From Eutreptiella sp. 'Long Island Sound 2002' (taxonomy: Eukaryota > Euglenozoa > Euglenophyceae > Eutreptiales > Eutreptiaceae), in contig OZ038382.1 of NCBI GenBank assembly GCA_964036045.1, positions 138,210,961 to 138,274,960 of the forward strand: 64,000 nucleotides of DNA. Reading direction: 5' to 3'. Positions within the stretch are counted from its first letter, which is position 1, and each line of letters starts with the position of its first letter. Positions 20,546-32,457 of this stretch are shown here, in pieces. The notes under the pieces are model-generated. The model had not been told where the DNA came from and searched no databases. It saw only the letters and a list, made by a program, of their open reading frames with translations. The position numbers and the translations under genes were made by a program.

Positions 20546-23500
20546 GAGGATTGGCGCGCGCGTCGCATTCCGTCCTCCACCTCCTCCTCCTACCCCCCCC
20601 TCCCCGCCGACCTCATCCACAAAGTCACGGCCAAAGCCAAAGCCGCAGCCGCACACCAAGTGGCCAGAGGCCCCCCGACCCCCACACAGGTAAAAACAGG
20701 CAGCCCGGTATCACACCGCGAACCCCCCCCACCCAGCACCAGTGCCCTCGCACCTCCGGGACGAGGTCCTCCTCAACCTCGAACCAGACCCCAACCCGAA
20801 ACCCGACCCAAAACCATAACCAGAACCCAAACGACAACACTGCCCGCAGCAGCACCACCACCACCACCACCAACATCAACATCACCAACCCCACCCGACA
20901 CAGCCCCAAAAACCACAAAAGATACGACATCAGCAGAAGTGACCCCGCCCTGACCCAGACCCTAACCCCAACCCAAGCCAGGACACCCCACCCACCAAAT
21001 CCCGAGCCCGCCTCCCCCCAGCGAGAGCCGCCACCACAGAGGCGGCCACCCAGCACAACCCCGTCCAAACCCTCCTCAACATCCCCACCTCCAAGCGCCC
21101 CGTCATCCACCCCCCACAAACCACCATCGCCGCCAGCCAGACCGACCCGGGGATGAGGGACCCTTCGACCTCGGTTGCCGTTAGGCCCGGCCCCCAACCC
21201 GCCCCCACTACCCACCAAGCCGTACGGCCCCAGGGGCTGCAAACGATGCCCAACCCCCAAGCCCCACCGGAACGCCAAGGGATCCTCGGGGCATAGCCGC
21301 AGCACCATCACCACCACTACCAGCGCCACCGCCACCAACGCCCCCACCACCACCACCACCACCACCATCACCACCACCACCACCATTGCCACTGCCCACC
21401 ACCCTACCCCACCGGGCCACAACCCCCATGCACGACCAGCAGCAGCGCATGGGATGGCAGCACCACCCACCGGGCGCTCCACCCCACTACCCCGCCTACC
21501 ACCAGGGGCTGCCTCCCCCATACCAAGAACCGTATCCGCCTGGCCACCACGTCAACGCCGAAGGGGCCCCCCAAGCCCAGCCCATCCAGGACAGCCACTC
21601 GACCCGTGCCACCAGCCGCCACCGCCGCCGCACCCCTACGCGGCAGATCCACGGAGGGTGGGGGACTCACCCCCCCCCCAGTACCAGGCAGCACCACGCG
21701 AGGCGCCCCAGGCCCCGCCGACGCCTCTTGACTGGCCGGACTCGCCTCGCAACGAGGCCCGGTCCCAACAACGACCGCGCTCCCGCTCCCCCCCCGCGCG
21801 GCGCACCCGCCCCCCGCTCTCACGCTCCCAACAGCACCACGGCGCCTCACCCGCTCACTCGCGCCGCTCCTGCTCCCCGAAGCGCCGCCACAACCCCCAA
21901 GGGCCCCGCTCCCGCCGCTCCCGCTCCCCCGAGCACCGACCCGCACGCCACAGCCGTCCCATGTCCCCGTTCCCCTCCCCCCACACACAGCACCGCGCTT
22001 CCCGTTCCCTGCGCCGCTGATACGCGTCCCCCACCCCCAGCCCCCGCCACCGAGGCCCCCGCTCCCCGGACTGCCGCCACACGCGCCACCGCCGTCCCAT
22101 GTCCGCGTTCCCCACACCCCACCAACAGCACCGCCCTTCCCATTTCCCGCGCCACCAATACGCATCCCCCACCCCCAGCCCCCACCACCGGCGCCCCTAC
22201 TCCCCCGAGGGCCACCACACCCACCATGGCCGTCCCATGTCCCCATCCCCCTCCCCCTGCGAGCAGCGCCGAGCTTTCCGTTCCCCGCGCCGCCCATACG
22301 CATCCTCCACCCCCAGCGCTGGCCACCGCCGTTCCAGGACCTGAAGCTCGGAGCCCTCCCCCCCCCAGGCCCCCGCCAACCTTGCCTGGTGGTCTACCCC
22401 CGCCTTGCGGGAGCTACGCCGCTTGGTGAAGTGGGCCGGGGGAGCAGGAAGGCGAGAAGGGGTGCACATGGTGCACACCTTCGAGGAGATCCGCAGCCGC
22501 ACCCCCGCCAACCCCAACGAGACCGCCCCGGAGGCCACCATGCCGCAGGCGGCATGGGAAGCCCTCCTTGGGGACGCTGTCCAGGGCCTCCGCCCCCCCT
22601 ACACCCCCGAGACCCTCCACCGGTGGCTCCAGACCACCCGTCCCCAGGCATGGGCCAGCGGCTCCCCACAGCCCTCCCCCCCACCCCACCACCACACCGG
22701 GAAGGGGAAGGGCAAAGGGAGGGCCCGCGGCAAGGGGGCGAGGAGAGGCCCAAGGTAGCAGGCAGGCGCCCACAGGGACAGGGCACCGGGGGCAACACAA
22801 CACGGGAGCAAAAAACCATCAAAGGTTCAGGAAAGGGAGGGACCAGGGGCCGTGGCACAGAGGGAGAGGGCGCAACGACGGGCACCGAAGAGCACACACA
22901 GGAAGGGCACACCACAACGGAAGGCCCAGCAACACCCCACCCCTTGCCGACACCGCGCGACCCCCGAAGGCGCACGCCCGCCAAGACGCGCCGCCACAGC
23001 ACAGACCTGACGCCGCACGAACCGCACCGGCTCACGCCCACCGACCCCCTGACCCCGCACAGGGGAAGGAGGGCACACCCACACAGGGAGAAGGGGCTAC
23101 AGCCACCGAGGGAGCCGCCGAGAACACCGCCGCGCAGCCCAGGACCACACCCTCACCGCCAGGCAAGGACCCCGGCCGCAGCAAGGGCCACCACACAGGC
23201 AACGGCACAGGCACCAGAAGAGGAAGAGGACACGGCCGCAACACCCAGGACTAGGGGCAAGGACCCCCAGAGGACACGGGACCAAGGCACAGGCCCCTAG
23301 GGAGGGCGACCCTGCGGACACCCGCCTGACCAACCAACCCGAACGGCGCACCCGGACCCCCGCAGCACGGATCCAACGAGCCACACCACACCTAACCGCG
23401 CCCCCCAGACACCAGCCAGCCACTTAACCTCCGCCGACGTCCCGAATCACGAAACGGGCCAGTCTAGCCAGCGCCGACCCCACCCCACGCCGGAACGGCA

Positions 23501-24110
23501 GTGAAAAGGGCCCACCACACACCACGGCACAGTGATACACGGCACAACACGAGGCAACACGGCACACCGCACCGTAGCGTACCGCCGTGCAGCGCACCAA
23601 GACAAGGCCCCCCATGACACAACACAGCATAACACGACACGGCGTGCACAGGACGGCTCGGCGCAGCCAGCCACACCACGGCAAGACACACCACGGCACG
23701 ACAAGGCGCGGCACGGCACGACAGAGCAGAGCGCACCGCAACACAGCACGGACCAGCACGACGCAGCACGGCAAAGCACGGCACAACACAGCACGGCGCA
23801 CCTAAGCACACCACAGCACCAAAGCAAGGGACATGAACCGTGGGTTTAACCCGAGCAAGCCGCCTCACGCCCCGGAAGGGGAGGAAACACGCCCACAACC
23901 GTGGGACAGCGCCACACCAGCCCGCCGCACACACGCTAGGGGCCACGGCACGCCCGGCAACGACGGCGACGGACTGCCCGCACAAGCCGCCACCAGAAAG
24001 CTAAAGCCGGCACCACAAAGGCGGAGGGACACGGAACGTCCCACCCCCCTTAACCCAGGACCTCACAAAACCGCCTGGCGCAACCGCCCAGCCAGCAGAG
24101 CCAGAACCTA
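20546..24110 (+). mobile_element. LINE-3: 5'-truncated relative of LINE-1
   Basis: GC-rich sequence starts abruptly at about 20546 next to AT-rich DNA, as expected for 5' truncation. The part 21819-24110 is a direct duplicate of 1-2284. Upstream of it lies Pro/Thr/His-rich coding-like sequence, including a CCA/CAC microsatellite at about 21295-21415. Unlike LINE-1, the 3' end does not carry a TAAG tail and passes into 24111 onward without a visible boundary. Confidence 0.6.
22382..22758 (+). CDS. LINE-3 copy of the WW/ELRRL C-terminal block
   Basis: The reading frame gives LAWWSTPALRELRRLVKWAG, then HTFEEIRSRTPANPNET, PQAAWEALLGDAVQGLRPP and LHRWLQTTRP, with a basic GKGKGKGRARGKGARRGPR end and a stop. 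The ORF from LINE-1 (420-941) differs by scattered substitutions that mostly keep the residue type. The upstream coding part is low-complexity. Function unknown. Confidence 0.45.
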
Positions 24111-24935
24111 ACGCGACAGGAAAGGCTACCAGGCCAAGCGTGTACATAACCCACCCGACCCATGGGGCTGGCATACGGCCCAGCCAAGCGCAGTACCAAC
24201 AGCAACCCGGTTAGCGACACCGAATGCCGACCAGTGCGTGCACCAGCCCAGGGAAGGCAGAGGGAGGAACAGGCAGACCCCCCCTGGAAAAACAAAACAA
24301 AAAGCGAACAAACAAAGAGCACAAAAGGGGGGGAAACCCCCCCCTCAACCACGAGAACGCGCCCGCCGAAACAAAAGCAGGGGGGGCAAGAGAGGGACAC
24401 ACAGCCGCGAAGCCGCGCACCCACTCCACAAGAGGCGGGCAAAGCCCCCAGCCAAGCAACACCAAAGGCAACACCCACGGGGCCCCCGAAAGAAAAACCG
24501 GAGGACCGTGCTGCCAAACGCGGCCACACCGAGCCGAGAGCAGCGGCCCACTGGAGGAAAGGACACCCCGGACACGCCAGCACACACCCCAACGAAGAAG
24601 TGGCGGGCAAAAAGAAAAAACATAGACGCAACCCAAACAAAAGGGGAAGGGGGGACGGAGACCAAGAGACCCAAGGACGGGACAGGCAGCGGCCGACACC
24701 ACAAGGCCACGACACAACAGGGCCGAGAACCACACATCCCCCCCCGCAGCCCGGAAAAAAAAAGGGAAGGGGGGGGGTAAAACCCCAGCCACAGCAACCC
24801 CCGCACACCCTCACGCCACAGGCAGCCCCACCAACTAGGTGGCGTGAAACAGACGGGGCGCACGCAAGAGGCGACACGCCCCAACACTCAAACCAGAAAA
24901 AATCGGAGTGCAGGCAAAACCCAAAACCGCACACA
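24111..24935. other. Low-complexity A/C/G-rich spacer
   Basis: Contains runs of A, C and G (for example near 24288-24350 and 24756-24776) and no conserved ORF. It could be the distal 3' region of LINE-3 or part of another minus-strand repeat. The open frames on both strands are lysine/proline-rich and unconvincing. Confidence 0.4.
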
Positions 24936-25674
24936 CGAACCGCGAACCCCAGCCAGGAAAGGCGGAGCGCGGCCCAAACCCGTGTCCAGGCACACACACC
25001 CTAGACCCAGGCCAGGAGTGGCGGGGTTACCGCCGAACCCATCCACAAACGCACGCACCACGAAACCCAGCCAGAAATGGCGCGGCAAAGCCGAGACCTG
25101 AGCCCAAGCACACGCACCCTAGACCCCGGCCAGGAATGACGGAGTCACCGCGGAACCCAGACCCAGACACAAACACCACACAACAATAGGAAACCCGGTG
25201 TCCATAGCCCGGGCACTAAGGTAGCCCGTGCATTGCAGGTGATCCGGCCAAACGAGATCCAGAGCAGGGGGGGTAAGGCTGCATCCTAAGGCCAGCGCTG
25301 CTTTGGGACTCGAGGCGGAGCGTGCGACACCCAAGCGCCTCGGAATGCCAGTACCAAGAACATGCATGCATGCCTTGGGAACGGGATACACCAGGAAGTC
25401 CAGTGAACCCCTGGAGTTCCGCCGAAAGGAGGGGACGTGCGCAAGCACGGGGGCACACCCTCTCGGCAAGACAAGTACGTCACGCTGGCGGTGATCAGCC
25501 CTCCCGATGTTGCCCAGGGCCGCTTTGTTGGGGGCAACCGGTCAGGTCTAGCATGATGTAAGTCGCCTCCCCTCTTCAAGCGCGGAGCCTCTTCCTGTTC
25601 GTCACAGCGGCGACGCGAGCGGGAACCGTGGGGCGTTTCTCCGCGATTGAGTGCACCTACCTACTTACCTACCT
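24936..25674 (-). repeat. Repeat Y, copy 3 (inverted, short array)
   Basis: Reading the minus strand, a (GGTA)n-like tract (25655-25674, one unit mutated) is followed by the Y leader (25654 to about 25190) in the order of Y2. Then come about four half-units of the Y satellite (cores near 25127, 25068, 25015 and 24955; complement CCAGGAGTGGCGGGG). The array is about ten times shorter than in Y2. Y3 and Y2 form a large inverted pair about 14 kb apart. Confidence 0.8.
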
Positions 25675-25679
25675 CCTGC

Positions 25680-26562
25680 ACTTCCTCAAGTGCGGGGCAT
25701 CCCGGGAAGCAAAGACGTCCGTCTCGGGCCTGTCGGCTCCCAGCGTCCCGATCATTCTCGCATACACCTGCAGCGCCATGCCGTACTCCGTGACCTAGAC
25801 CCCACGGTCTCCTGTGAACTTGGCACCCACAGCCTGCACCGCTCGGACAATCCCATCCTCTTCCTCCGCATTCCATTGGGAAGATCCGCAAGCATAGTCC
25901 GTGGACAATAATGTGAGACGTTCGTCGTCCTCCAAAACCCGCGTAGCACAATGGGGAAGGGCTCCAACGGCGTTGCTCACCATGAAGTCATACCCCATGA
26001 TCATATCCCAATCGGTGATGTCGGCCACGTAGAAGTTTATGGATAGAGTGCTCCTCTTAGCCAAGACCTGCAGGTTCAGGCGCTCATGCTCCCAGAAAAC
26101 CATACTGGTGGTGGCCTCATGGGTGCAACCAGCCATGACCTCACCGTTGGCGACCTTCAGGCGTACTGGTCTCCAGCCCGGCTGCAATGATTCTTCCTTG
26201 AACAACCCTCTCTGGACCAGGCTCACCTGGGCACCCGTATCCACCAAAACATCCACCACCGACCCCTCTCTTCCGCACCGTACACGCACCTTCAGGTGCA
26301 ACTGCCGCTCGTCGCCATGCGGTGCATGGACGACTCTCACGGCATGCAACTCTAGCACGTCCCGCTGCATCAAAACTTCGAGGGTGTGGTCGCGGATGGT
26401 GTAGATCTTGGGTTGGTCTTGCCCGTCCATGGGGCTCTCCGTGGTCGCTCCTTCTCTCTTACCACGTTCTGTGCCCACATACGCGTCCCTTGGCAGGGCG
26501 CTCCAGGGGTTGGGACTGCCAAAGCTCAGTGACCTCGGCTCTTCCGGAGCCCTCTTCGGCAC
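25680..26562 (-). pseudogene. Gypsy-A aspartic protease (retropepsin) and downstream block
   Basis: The protease cleaves the retroelement polyprotein. Residues VDVLVDTGAQVSLV hold the catalytic Asp-Thr-Gly, and DMIMGYDFM about 80 residues later is the matching flap/second-strand region (I-M-G in place of the usual I-I-G). Between them lies a typical beta-rich stretch. The open frame ends at a TAG (25797-25795). The same frame then continues with TEYGMALQVYARMIGTLGA and TDVFASRDAPHLRKC up to 25680. A DxFAs motif of that kind occurs in some retroelement pol proteins near RNase H. No RT lies between, so either RT was deleted or this family orders its domains differently. The protein is cut off by the tetranucleotide tract. 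Confidence 0.75.
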
Positions 26563-26639
26563 CCACCGTGCCTTTGTCTTCGCCTGGATTCCACTGATTT
26601 TCGGAGGAGAGACCTCCGGGGTCCCGCTCCCATGGGGGC

Positions 26640-28629
26640 TCCTCTAGACTTTGGTTGCCGCAGCACCATCGGGCTGCGATCCACCCTGACTTTGTCCCCC
26701 ACGTTGCTGAGTATTGAGTTCATGCAATGTCCTCAACATGTCCTCAGCAACCTCCTCGGTCAACCTCACACGTTGGTCTTGGCCGGATCCTCCACCGTAG
26801 CCTTTTCCTCCGCCTTTTCCTTTGCCCTTTCCTTGGCCTTTTCCATCATCTCCGCCCTTCGCCTTCCAATCAGCAATCCGTTGCTCCTTTGGCTTCTTCT
26901 CAGGATGGGCGGCGAAGTACGCTTCCTTGTCCGCCTCGTATACCTTGCATTGACGATGGTCATGTGCATGGTTGTTCCCCTTGCCGTAGCAGACCCAACA
27001 CCCGCCGTGCTGCGATCTGTACTACCTGAATGAGAGTGGGGGGTTCCCCATCCTCCGCGGTTCCTTGCGATTCTTGTTGAACCTCGGTTCCAGTTGGTTC
27101 CACCTGGACCTGTCCTGTCCATGTTCCTTCATGTTGTGCGTCATAAACGCGAAGAAGTGGACTTCTTGTTGTTGCTCCGGGGTCCAGTGATCTTGACCGC
27201 TTCCACTCCCATCCTCCGCGGAGCCGGCACTGTCTTCCTTGATTCCCCGATGTTGGCGATCTTCCCGGTCAGATCGGTGTCCTTGACCATGTCAATCCTG
27301 CACGTGGGCCTCATTCTTGGCATTAAGCTTCAGCTCCACCGTGATGTACTTCACGACCTCGTCCAGGCTCATGCGGGCGAAGATGACCTGCATCTTCAAG
27401 GCCTCTCCCCGCCTCCAGTCGGTGTTGTTCAGGCGCAAGAGGCTCTGGCCCATGTTGTCCCCGAACACGTCCACGTATACGGCGTTCTTCAACGCCATCA
27501 TACGGCTCGGCTCCCCAAGGTTTCGCCTGAAAAACTCCATAACCTGGGCGTGAGTATCCTCCGAGGACATGATGCGCACGGCCACGCGCTTTTTCGCCCT
27601 CTTCTTCTCCTCATCCTCCAACCTTTTCTTCCAGTGGGAGGGGACGACGTCCTTCAGCAAATGGCGGATCTCACTTGCCTCGTTCTAATCCACCACGTGC
27701 CGGAGGCATCTTCGGTACCTTCAGAGGTACCCGTTCCAGTCTCGGACTCTCAACTCTCCGCGCTCCAGCGGAAGCGGAATCGACCAGAGGTCCTGCAACT
27801 TCTGGTTGGGCGCGTCCACGCGCTCCTCGTCCTCCAGCCACTGAAGGCAGGCCTGCTCTGTCCTGATCGCTCCTTCGCGGATGCGATCCCTGAGCTCCTC
27901 CTTGAGATCCTGAGCCAGCCTGTGGGAGAACGTACGGCACGCCCAAGTGTTTCTCAGACCTTGGCTCATCTCCCCGACGACCTCCTCGGCAACGCCCTCC
28001 CAGTCGAGGATGAAGTCATCCAAGTTGGAAGGAGTGCCGTCATAGTAGGGAATTTTGATACCCCTGAGGTCGACGATCCTCACGGTGTCTCCCACGTCCA
28101 ACGCCACGACTTGTCCAAGACGGATACCTCCAGTTCCTGGGAGTTGGGAGTATACCCCTAGCACGTCTCTTTCGTCCATGGGGAGCGGTCCAGTCCCGCC
28201 CGATCCCCAGGCAGTTGAGATCTTGGATGAATTTGAACCTCCTGCCGTCCCAATCCCCATAGCGGGGTCTTTCACCCACATGTTCCCGCTGGGGTGGCCT
28301 CTTCCATGTCCATTTCCGTCGGCTCCTTCCTTGGCTCGTGCTTCCATGGTTTGGATCTCCTCTTCCGCATACACTGCATGAGCCGTTGAGGTTGGTGGAT
28401 CCCGGCCTGTTGCGGATATCTCTCGGGTTGGGTTCCTTAGGTCCACGGCTAACGTGCTCTTCACGCATGGACCCAGCCGGTGGCCCCCGTTCCCGGAGCA
28501 TTGTTGATTCGCTGAACATGGGAACAAACGGCAACACACAGGGGTCAACACGTGGAGTCCGGTATGGGGCTGACTCCGCAGGGCGGTCCATTGGCTTCAC
28601 CTCCTCCATGGCTCCCCTGAGGGTCATCA
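26640..28629 (-). pseudogene. Gypsy-A gag core and CCHC knuckle
   Basis: Minus-strand frames in succession give a capsid-like segment: KIPYYDGTPSNLDDFILDWE, then FSHRLAQDLKEELRDRIREG, then WKKRLEDEEKKRAKKRVAVR and LDEVVKYITVELKLNAKNEA. This resembles the capsid fold of gypsy Gag. A nucleocapsid knuckle follows near 26990-26940: CWVC, six to eight residues, HAHDHRQC, a Cys-Cys-His-Cys arrangement. A Lys/Gly-rich stretch lies behind it. Frame changes near 27690 and 27120 and a TGA at 27292 break it. The capsid forms the particle and the knuckle packages RNA. Confidence 0.7.
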
Positions 28630-29439
28630 CCCGCTCCACGAGCTCAGCTGTCGCCGGAGCCGCTGGGAGCTCCGGACCTGAGGTGAAGGATGACCTTTCG
28701 CTCTGTCCTCCAACCCTTGCAGGCGTCCCGACATGTTGTTCACCAACTGGAGGAGGCTGTCAATCACCTGCTGCTGCTTGTGGAAGGCCGTCCTCACGTT
28801 CTCATGATACTGCGCTTGCTCCACCTGCAGCCCCGCCAGGTCCTTTTTCAGCTTCGTCTGGTCATACAGGATACCCGTGGCAGTCTCATCGAATTCGTAC
28901 CACTGCTCGGTCAGGCGATCCAGCTGCTCCACGATCACGTCCTTCCCGATGTTCGGATACTTGCCGATGAGGAAGGACACATGTTCGCAGTGGCACTCAG
29001 AGTGCCGTACTCCAGAATCGGCGCAGCTCGTGGTCCTCGGCTCTGTCGTCTCGTCCGCCTCCCGCATTTGCGTATCGCCCATCGAGTCCAGGTCTGCTGC
29101 CGGGGTTGACGATATCGGGGCGGTAGTCGGCACCGGGGCGGTATGTGCCCTCTCTCCCGTACTCGTTGGAGATGGTGCTCCCGATCTCTCCAGCTCCAAA
29201 CCGGTATGCCGGGCCACTGGCACCGTCCTGGCTCTGGCTGGTCTCTCCAATGCCTCAGCATCGTGTCCCAGGCTGCGCTCAGGTGCCCCGTGCGCTCTGG
29301 TATCCAGGGGGTGAGGCGTGGCCGTCATCTCCGGCGTGAAGTAGTCCGAGGGGAGAGCTGACCAATACCCATCTGAGTGCCCCTGGGACTCCGCAGCCGA
29401 CCTCAGCCTTACCGGGCTGAGGGTCGTCTCCATGGCCAC
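28630..29439 (-). pseudogene. Gypsy-A gag N-terminal part with coiled coil
   Basis: An open frame of 270 codons starts with ATG at 29439 (MAMETTLSPVRLRS). The first 140 residues are Pro/Thr/Ala-rich. Residues about 150-240 predict as helical and heptad-like (VIVEQLDRLTEQWYEFDE, LKKDLAGLQVEQAQYHENVR, QQVIDSLLQLVNNMSGRLQG). N-terminal coiled coils are common in plant and algal gypsy Gag and help assembly. It stops at 28629-28627 just before the capsid core, probably through a frameshift in one long gag. Confidence 0.6.
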
Positions 29440-29758
29440 CTCCTCCTCCTTTGGTTTCGGAGACCCGCCCTTCTAGTAGCGCCGGGCCTTGCTGCTGCTG
29501 CTGCCAGAGTGGGCAGCCTCATCGAAGTCCTCGGCAGGGGTCCTCAGGTTGCAGGCCTTACGGCACTGTTTCTCGCACAGCGTGACTATGTCCTCAATGG
29601 TGGCCCCCCGTGCGGCTCTCCGGACGGAGTGTCCTCGATGCTCTCGGGCTTCCACATCAGCAGTGGAGTCAACAGACTCGATGATCTGGACCCTGGGCGT
29701 GCTTGGGCAGGGCTCACAGTGGCCCAAGTCCCCAGGGAGGCGGTAGGAGGCAGGTAAA

Positions 29759-29770
29759 CCTCTGCTACCA
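29759..29770 (-). other. Gypsy-A primer-binding site (initiator tRNA-Met)
   Basis: The minus strand reads TGGTAGCAGAGG, complementary to the CCTCTGCTACCA 3' end of many eukaryotic initiator methionine tRNAs. It lies three bases inside the LTR end and upstream of gag. Confidence 0.8.
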
Positions 29771-29773
29771 TAA

Positions 29774-30095
29774 TGAAGGTCCGTAGGACCGGCCCCCGCC
29801 TTTGTGCCCGTTGTATGGGCTTTACCGCCATGGTTTCCATCTCTTGTGCCTGTCCTTGGGTTGTTACGGCCTATTCCCAAGCTCTTGGACCTGATCAGGT
29901 TCTGCATCCTGCTGGTGATTGTTCCTGCTGCTTAGCTTTCACAAAAATAGATACTAAAACCAGCTGCAATAACCCCAAAAATCCAGTATACAATACCCTT
30001 GCAGTAGCCAACTCCCCAAGGTAGCACAATACCGAATCAGTCCAACTGATGGGCGCCAATGGTTTGTCAGAGTCCCGCGTTGACACTCAACAACA
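29774..30095 (-). repeat. Gypsy-A putative 5' LTR
   Basis: On the minus strand the stretch starts TGTTG (30095 or 30092) and ends CCTTCA three bases before the primer-binding site, giving the TG...CA ends expected of an LTR. The 3' partner is missing, so the length of about 320 bp is inferred. The last 60 bp and the primer site also match the minus strand near 47690-47760. Confidence 0.5.
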
Positions 30096-32457
30096 CCCTC
30101 TATACGCCTGTCTTCCGGTACACACAGAGACACCGGCGTTGGGCATGTACATAAGAAAGAATCAAGAATCCCTGAAGCTGACAGAAGTCAGCATATAATG
30201 CACATATGCACATATCAAGAACAAATCGGCAACAAATGGTAACAAATGCAATCACAACTATTGACCCCTCATTCTCATGACTAAAGACCTTCGCTGAACT
30301 CACTGACATGATGGCACAAACTGGGTCAGTGAACTGGGTAAAATGGCATGGGCCAAAAGTCGCTACACAAACCTCCAAAAGGTGTTCACTCCATACCCTC
30401 TAAATCCTAGCCCAATGGGAGAGGCGGTGTGTCATGGCCTAGACTGGCACTCAGGACCATGCCCTACCCGAACATACCCTTGGTTGGGCTGAGTGTCAAA
30501 TGGGCTTGGAGAATTCACTTATGCAGTCGACCTCATGAAATGGCAAAATCAGCCAGAAACAGCCAGAAATGCTCAAAATGCACATATATCCACCAAAATG
30601 GATATAATGATTATCCTCATGCTCTAAGCATGGACGAAATCGGAAAGTAGTATTCAAGGGTTGTAGAGATCGAAGGTCAATGCCCAAGAATACCTTATCA
30701 TTGGCACCCAAACCCCTTCAGTTTTGAGAATGGCGCACTTCACAAGTGAACCCACGATTTTGAGTCCCCATATTGCAAAGCGTCATGCGCCATGCCAAAG
30801 CGAGCATGACATGCGGCATAATGTGGTGTTTAACACCGAAGCATATGTCAACATATAAGTAACATACCGCAGGTCATGGATCCCTAGACACAGTGCTGTT
30901 AACCGATCAAGTGAGCACATGAAACGCAAAAATGAGCAGAAATTGAGGTCACAAACATGCATATATTGCCAGAGTCAAAGTACATATGATAGTATATAAA
31001 TCGCTCACCCATGGATTCAACCTACCATTCAAAACATTATTGCTTGGGACCATTTGTGGATGATCCCCCTATTGGCTCCCCAATCGGGCGCATACAGAGA
31101 CTTATGGATCCTCTCCCAACTTGCACCACAAAAATGGGAAATTTGTGATTGGCGCTCGTGGGAAATTTGCGGTAGATGTGATCCAACGCTATGGAGTTCC
31201 CCATTGGGTCATGAGCAAGACTCTTGCCACGTATGACTCCATGATTCCCCCGCATCTGGGCACTACGACGCCGGTCCGTGGGGCTCTCCGCCATCCCAAA
31301 ACGGCCTGAAAATGGTATAACCCCCCTCCCGACGGAGATATATGACATGGGCTTGCATTGAGGGAAGTTAATACTATCCATAACACACATATGAGCCAAA
31401 TCTCTCAAATCCAGGTAGGTTACCCCAAACTCCACGGTGGTCGGGAACACCTACATTTTGGCTCACATGCACGGCCGAACACAAATGAGTCACAATGCAC
31501 ATACATAGCCCCTATTCTGACGTGAATTAAGCACCTGGCGTCCCTAAGGCATCCCATGAGGGACCATAGATGCATTCATGACATACTCAAGTGGATCGCA
31601 GCCCATCGTTCAAAATATGGGCACTTTTCATGGTTGGACCATGAGTAAATTAGCCCTAAGCAGCCCTACCAAGGTCTTGGTAGGCCATATGTTGACGATG
31701 GTGACGATCGCCGGCTCACTTGTGCATATACCAAGCACTTCCACCCTTTCCGTTCGCCTCTTGAGGTCTTGGTACCGCGCGCGAACGTTTGGGGGTGTTG
31801 AAACCACTTTATTGTTTTGGTGAAAGCTTGCGGCAACCGTAGGGTGTTGCCAATGGCCCAAATATGGCCAAACCAAGTACCTATGTGTGCGCCCCAAAAA
31901 GGTGCACACGTCCATAATCAAAAGTGATGACCGTTGACGTTTCCCAAAATGAAGATCAGGAATTAGGATAAAAATTGCCCGAAAATTCCGGAAAAGATCT
32001 GGATCCTCATCTTATGCTTGGCGCCGGTTGACCGAGCCATTGAAACCCCTTAGAATCTAATTCGATCAGTCTTCAATTCTGGACGGAACTGGCGACAACT
32101 ACCACGGCAACTGGCGGCAGCAATTTCCCGCCCGAATTTCAGGATTATCTCCCCAATAAACCCGCAGACATATGCCCAAATTATATTATACAATCTGGAC
32201 CATCTGGACATACATCGCTGAGGGTTAGCTGGCGTTCATGATCGCCGAATCTACGGCTGATGATTGTGCGGGATAGATTGGCTAGGGAAAGAAGATACCC
32301 CCTGATGGCGGCTCGCCGACTCATGGGTATCTACCCCCAATGACCGTGACACCAAGTCATGGGGTCCGAACCGGCTTCAGACATACCAGAAGGTATATGC
32401 CCTACTGCCTGTCACTAGTTTGGGGCAACGCATCGAGTTGAGCGCCGAGCGGAGCGC
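30096..32457. other. Balanced-composition spacer without recognisable gene
   Basis: No ORF above about 140 codons and no family resemblance. Short ORFs on both strands look random. The right end adjoins the hAT C-terminus at 32458, so a hAT terminus and its target duplication should lie near 32400, but I could not identify terminal inverted repeats. Confidence 0.5.

Larger units (their letters stand above)
25675..30095 (-). mobile_element. Gypsy-A: minus-strand LTR retrotransposon, truncated after protease
   Basis: Reading the minus strand, the order is a putative 5' LTR (30095-29774), a primer-binding site (29770-29759), gag, CCHC knuckle, aspartic protease and a short DVFAS block. The element then stops at the GGTA tract of Y3 (25674). 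RT, integrase and the 3' LTR are missing. Several frameshifts and stops (28627, 27690, 27292, 25795) make it non-functional. It has a different sequence and orientation from gypsy-B, but the same class of tRNA primer. Confidence 0.75.

Noticed and set aside
31037-31450. 137-codon minus-strand ORF as a host gene
   Set aside because: No motif, no neighbouring exons recognisable, and a length expected by chance in this spacer.
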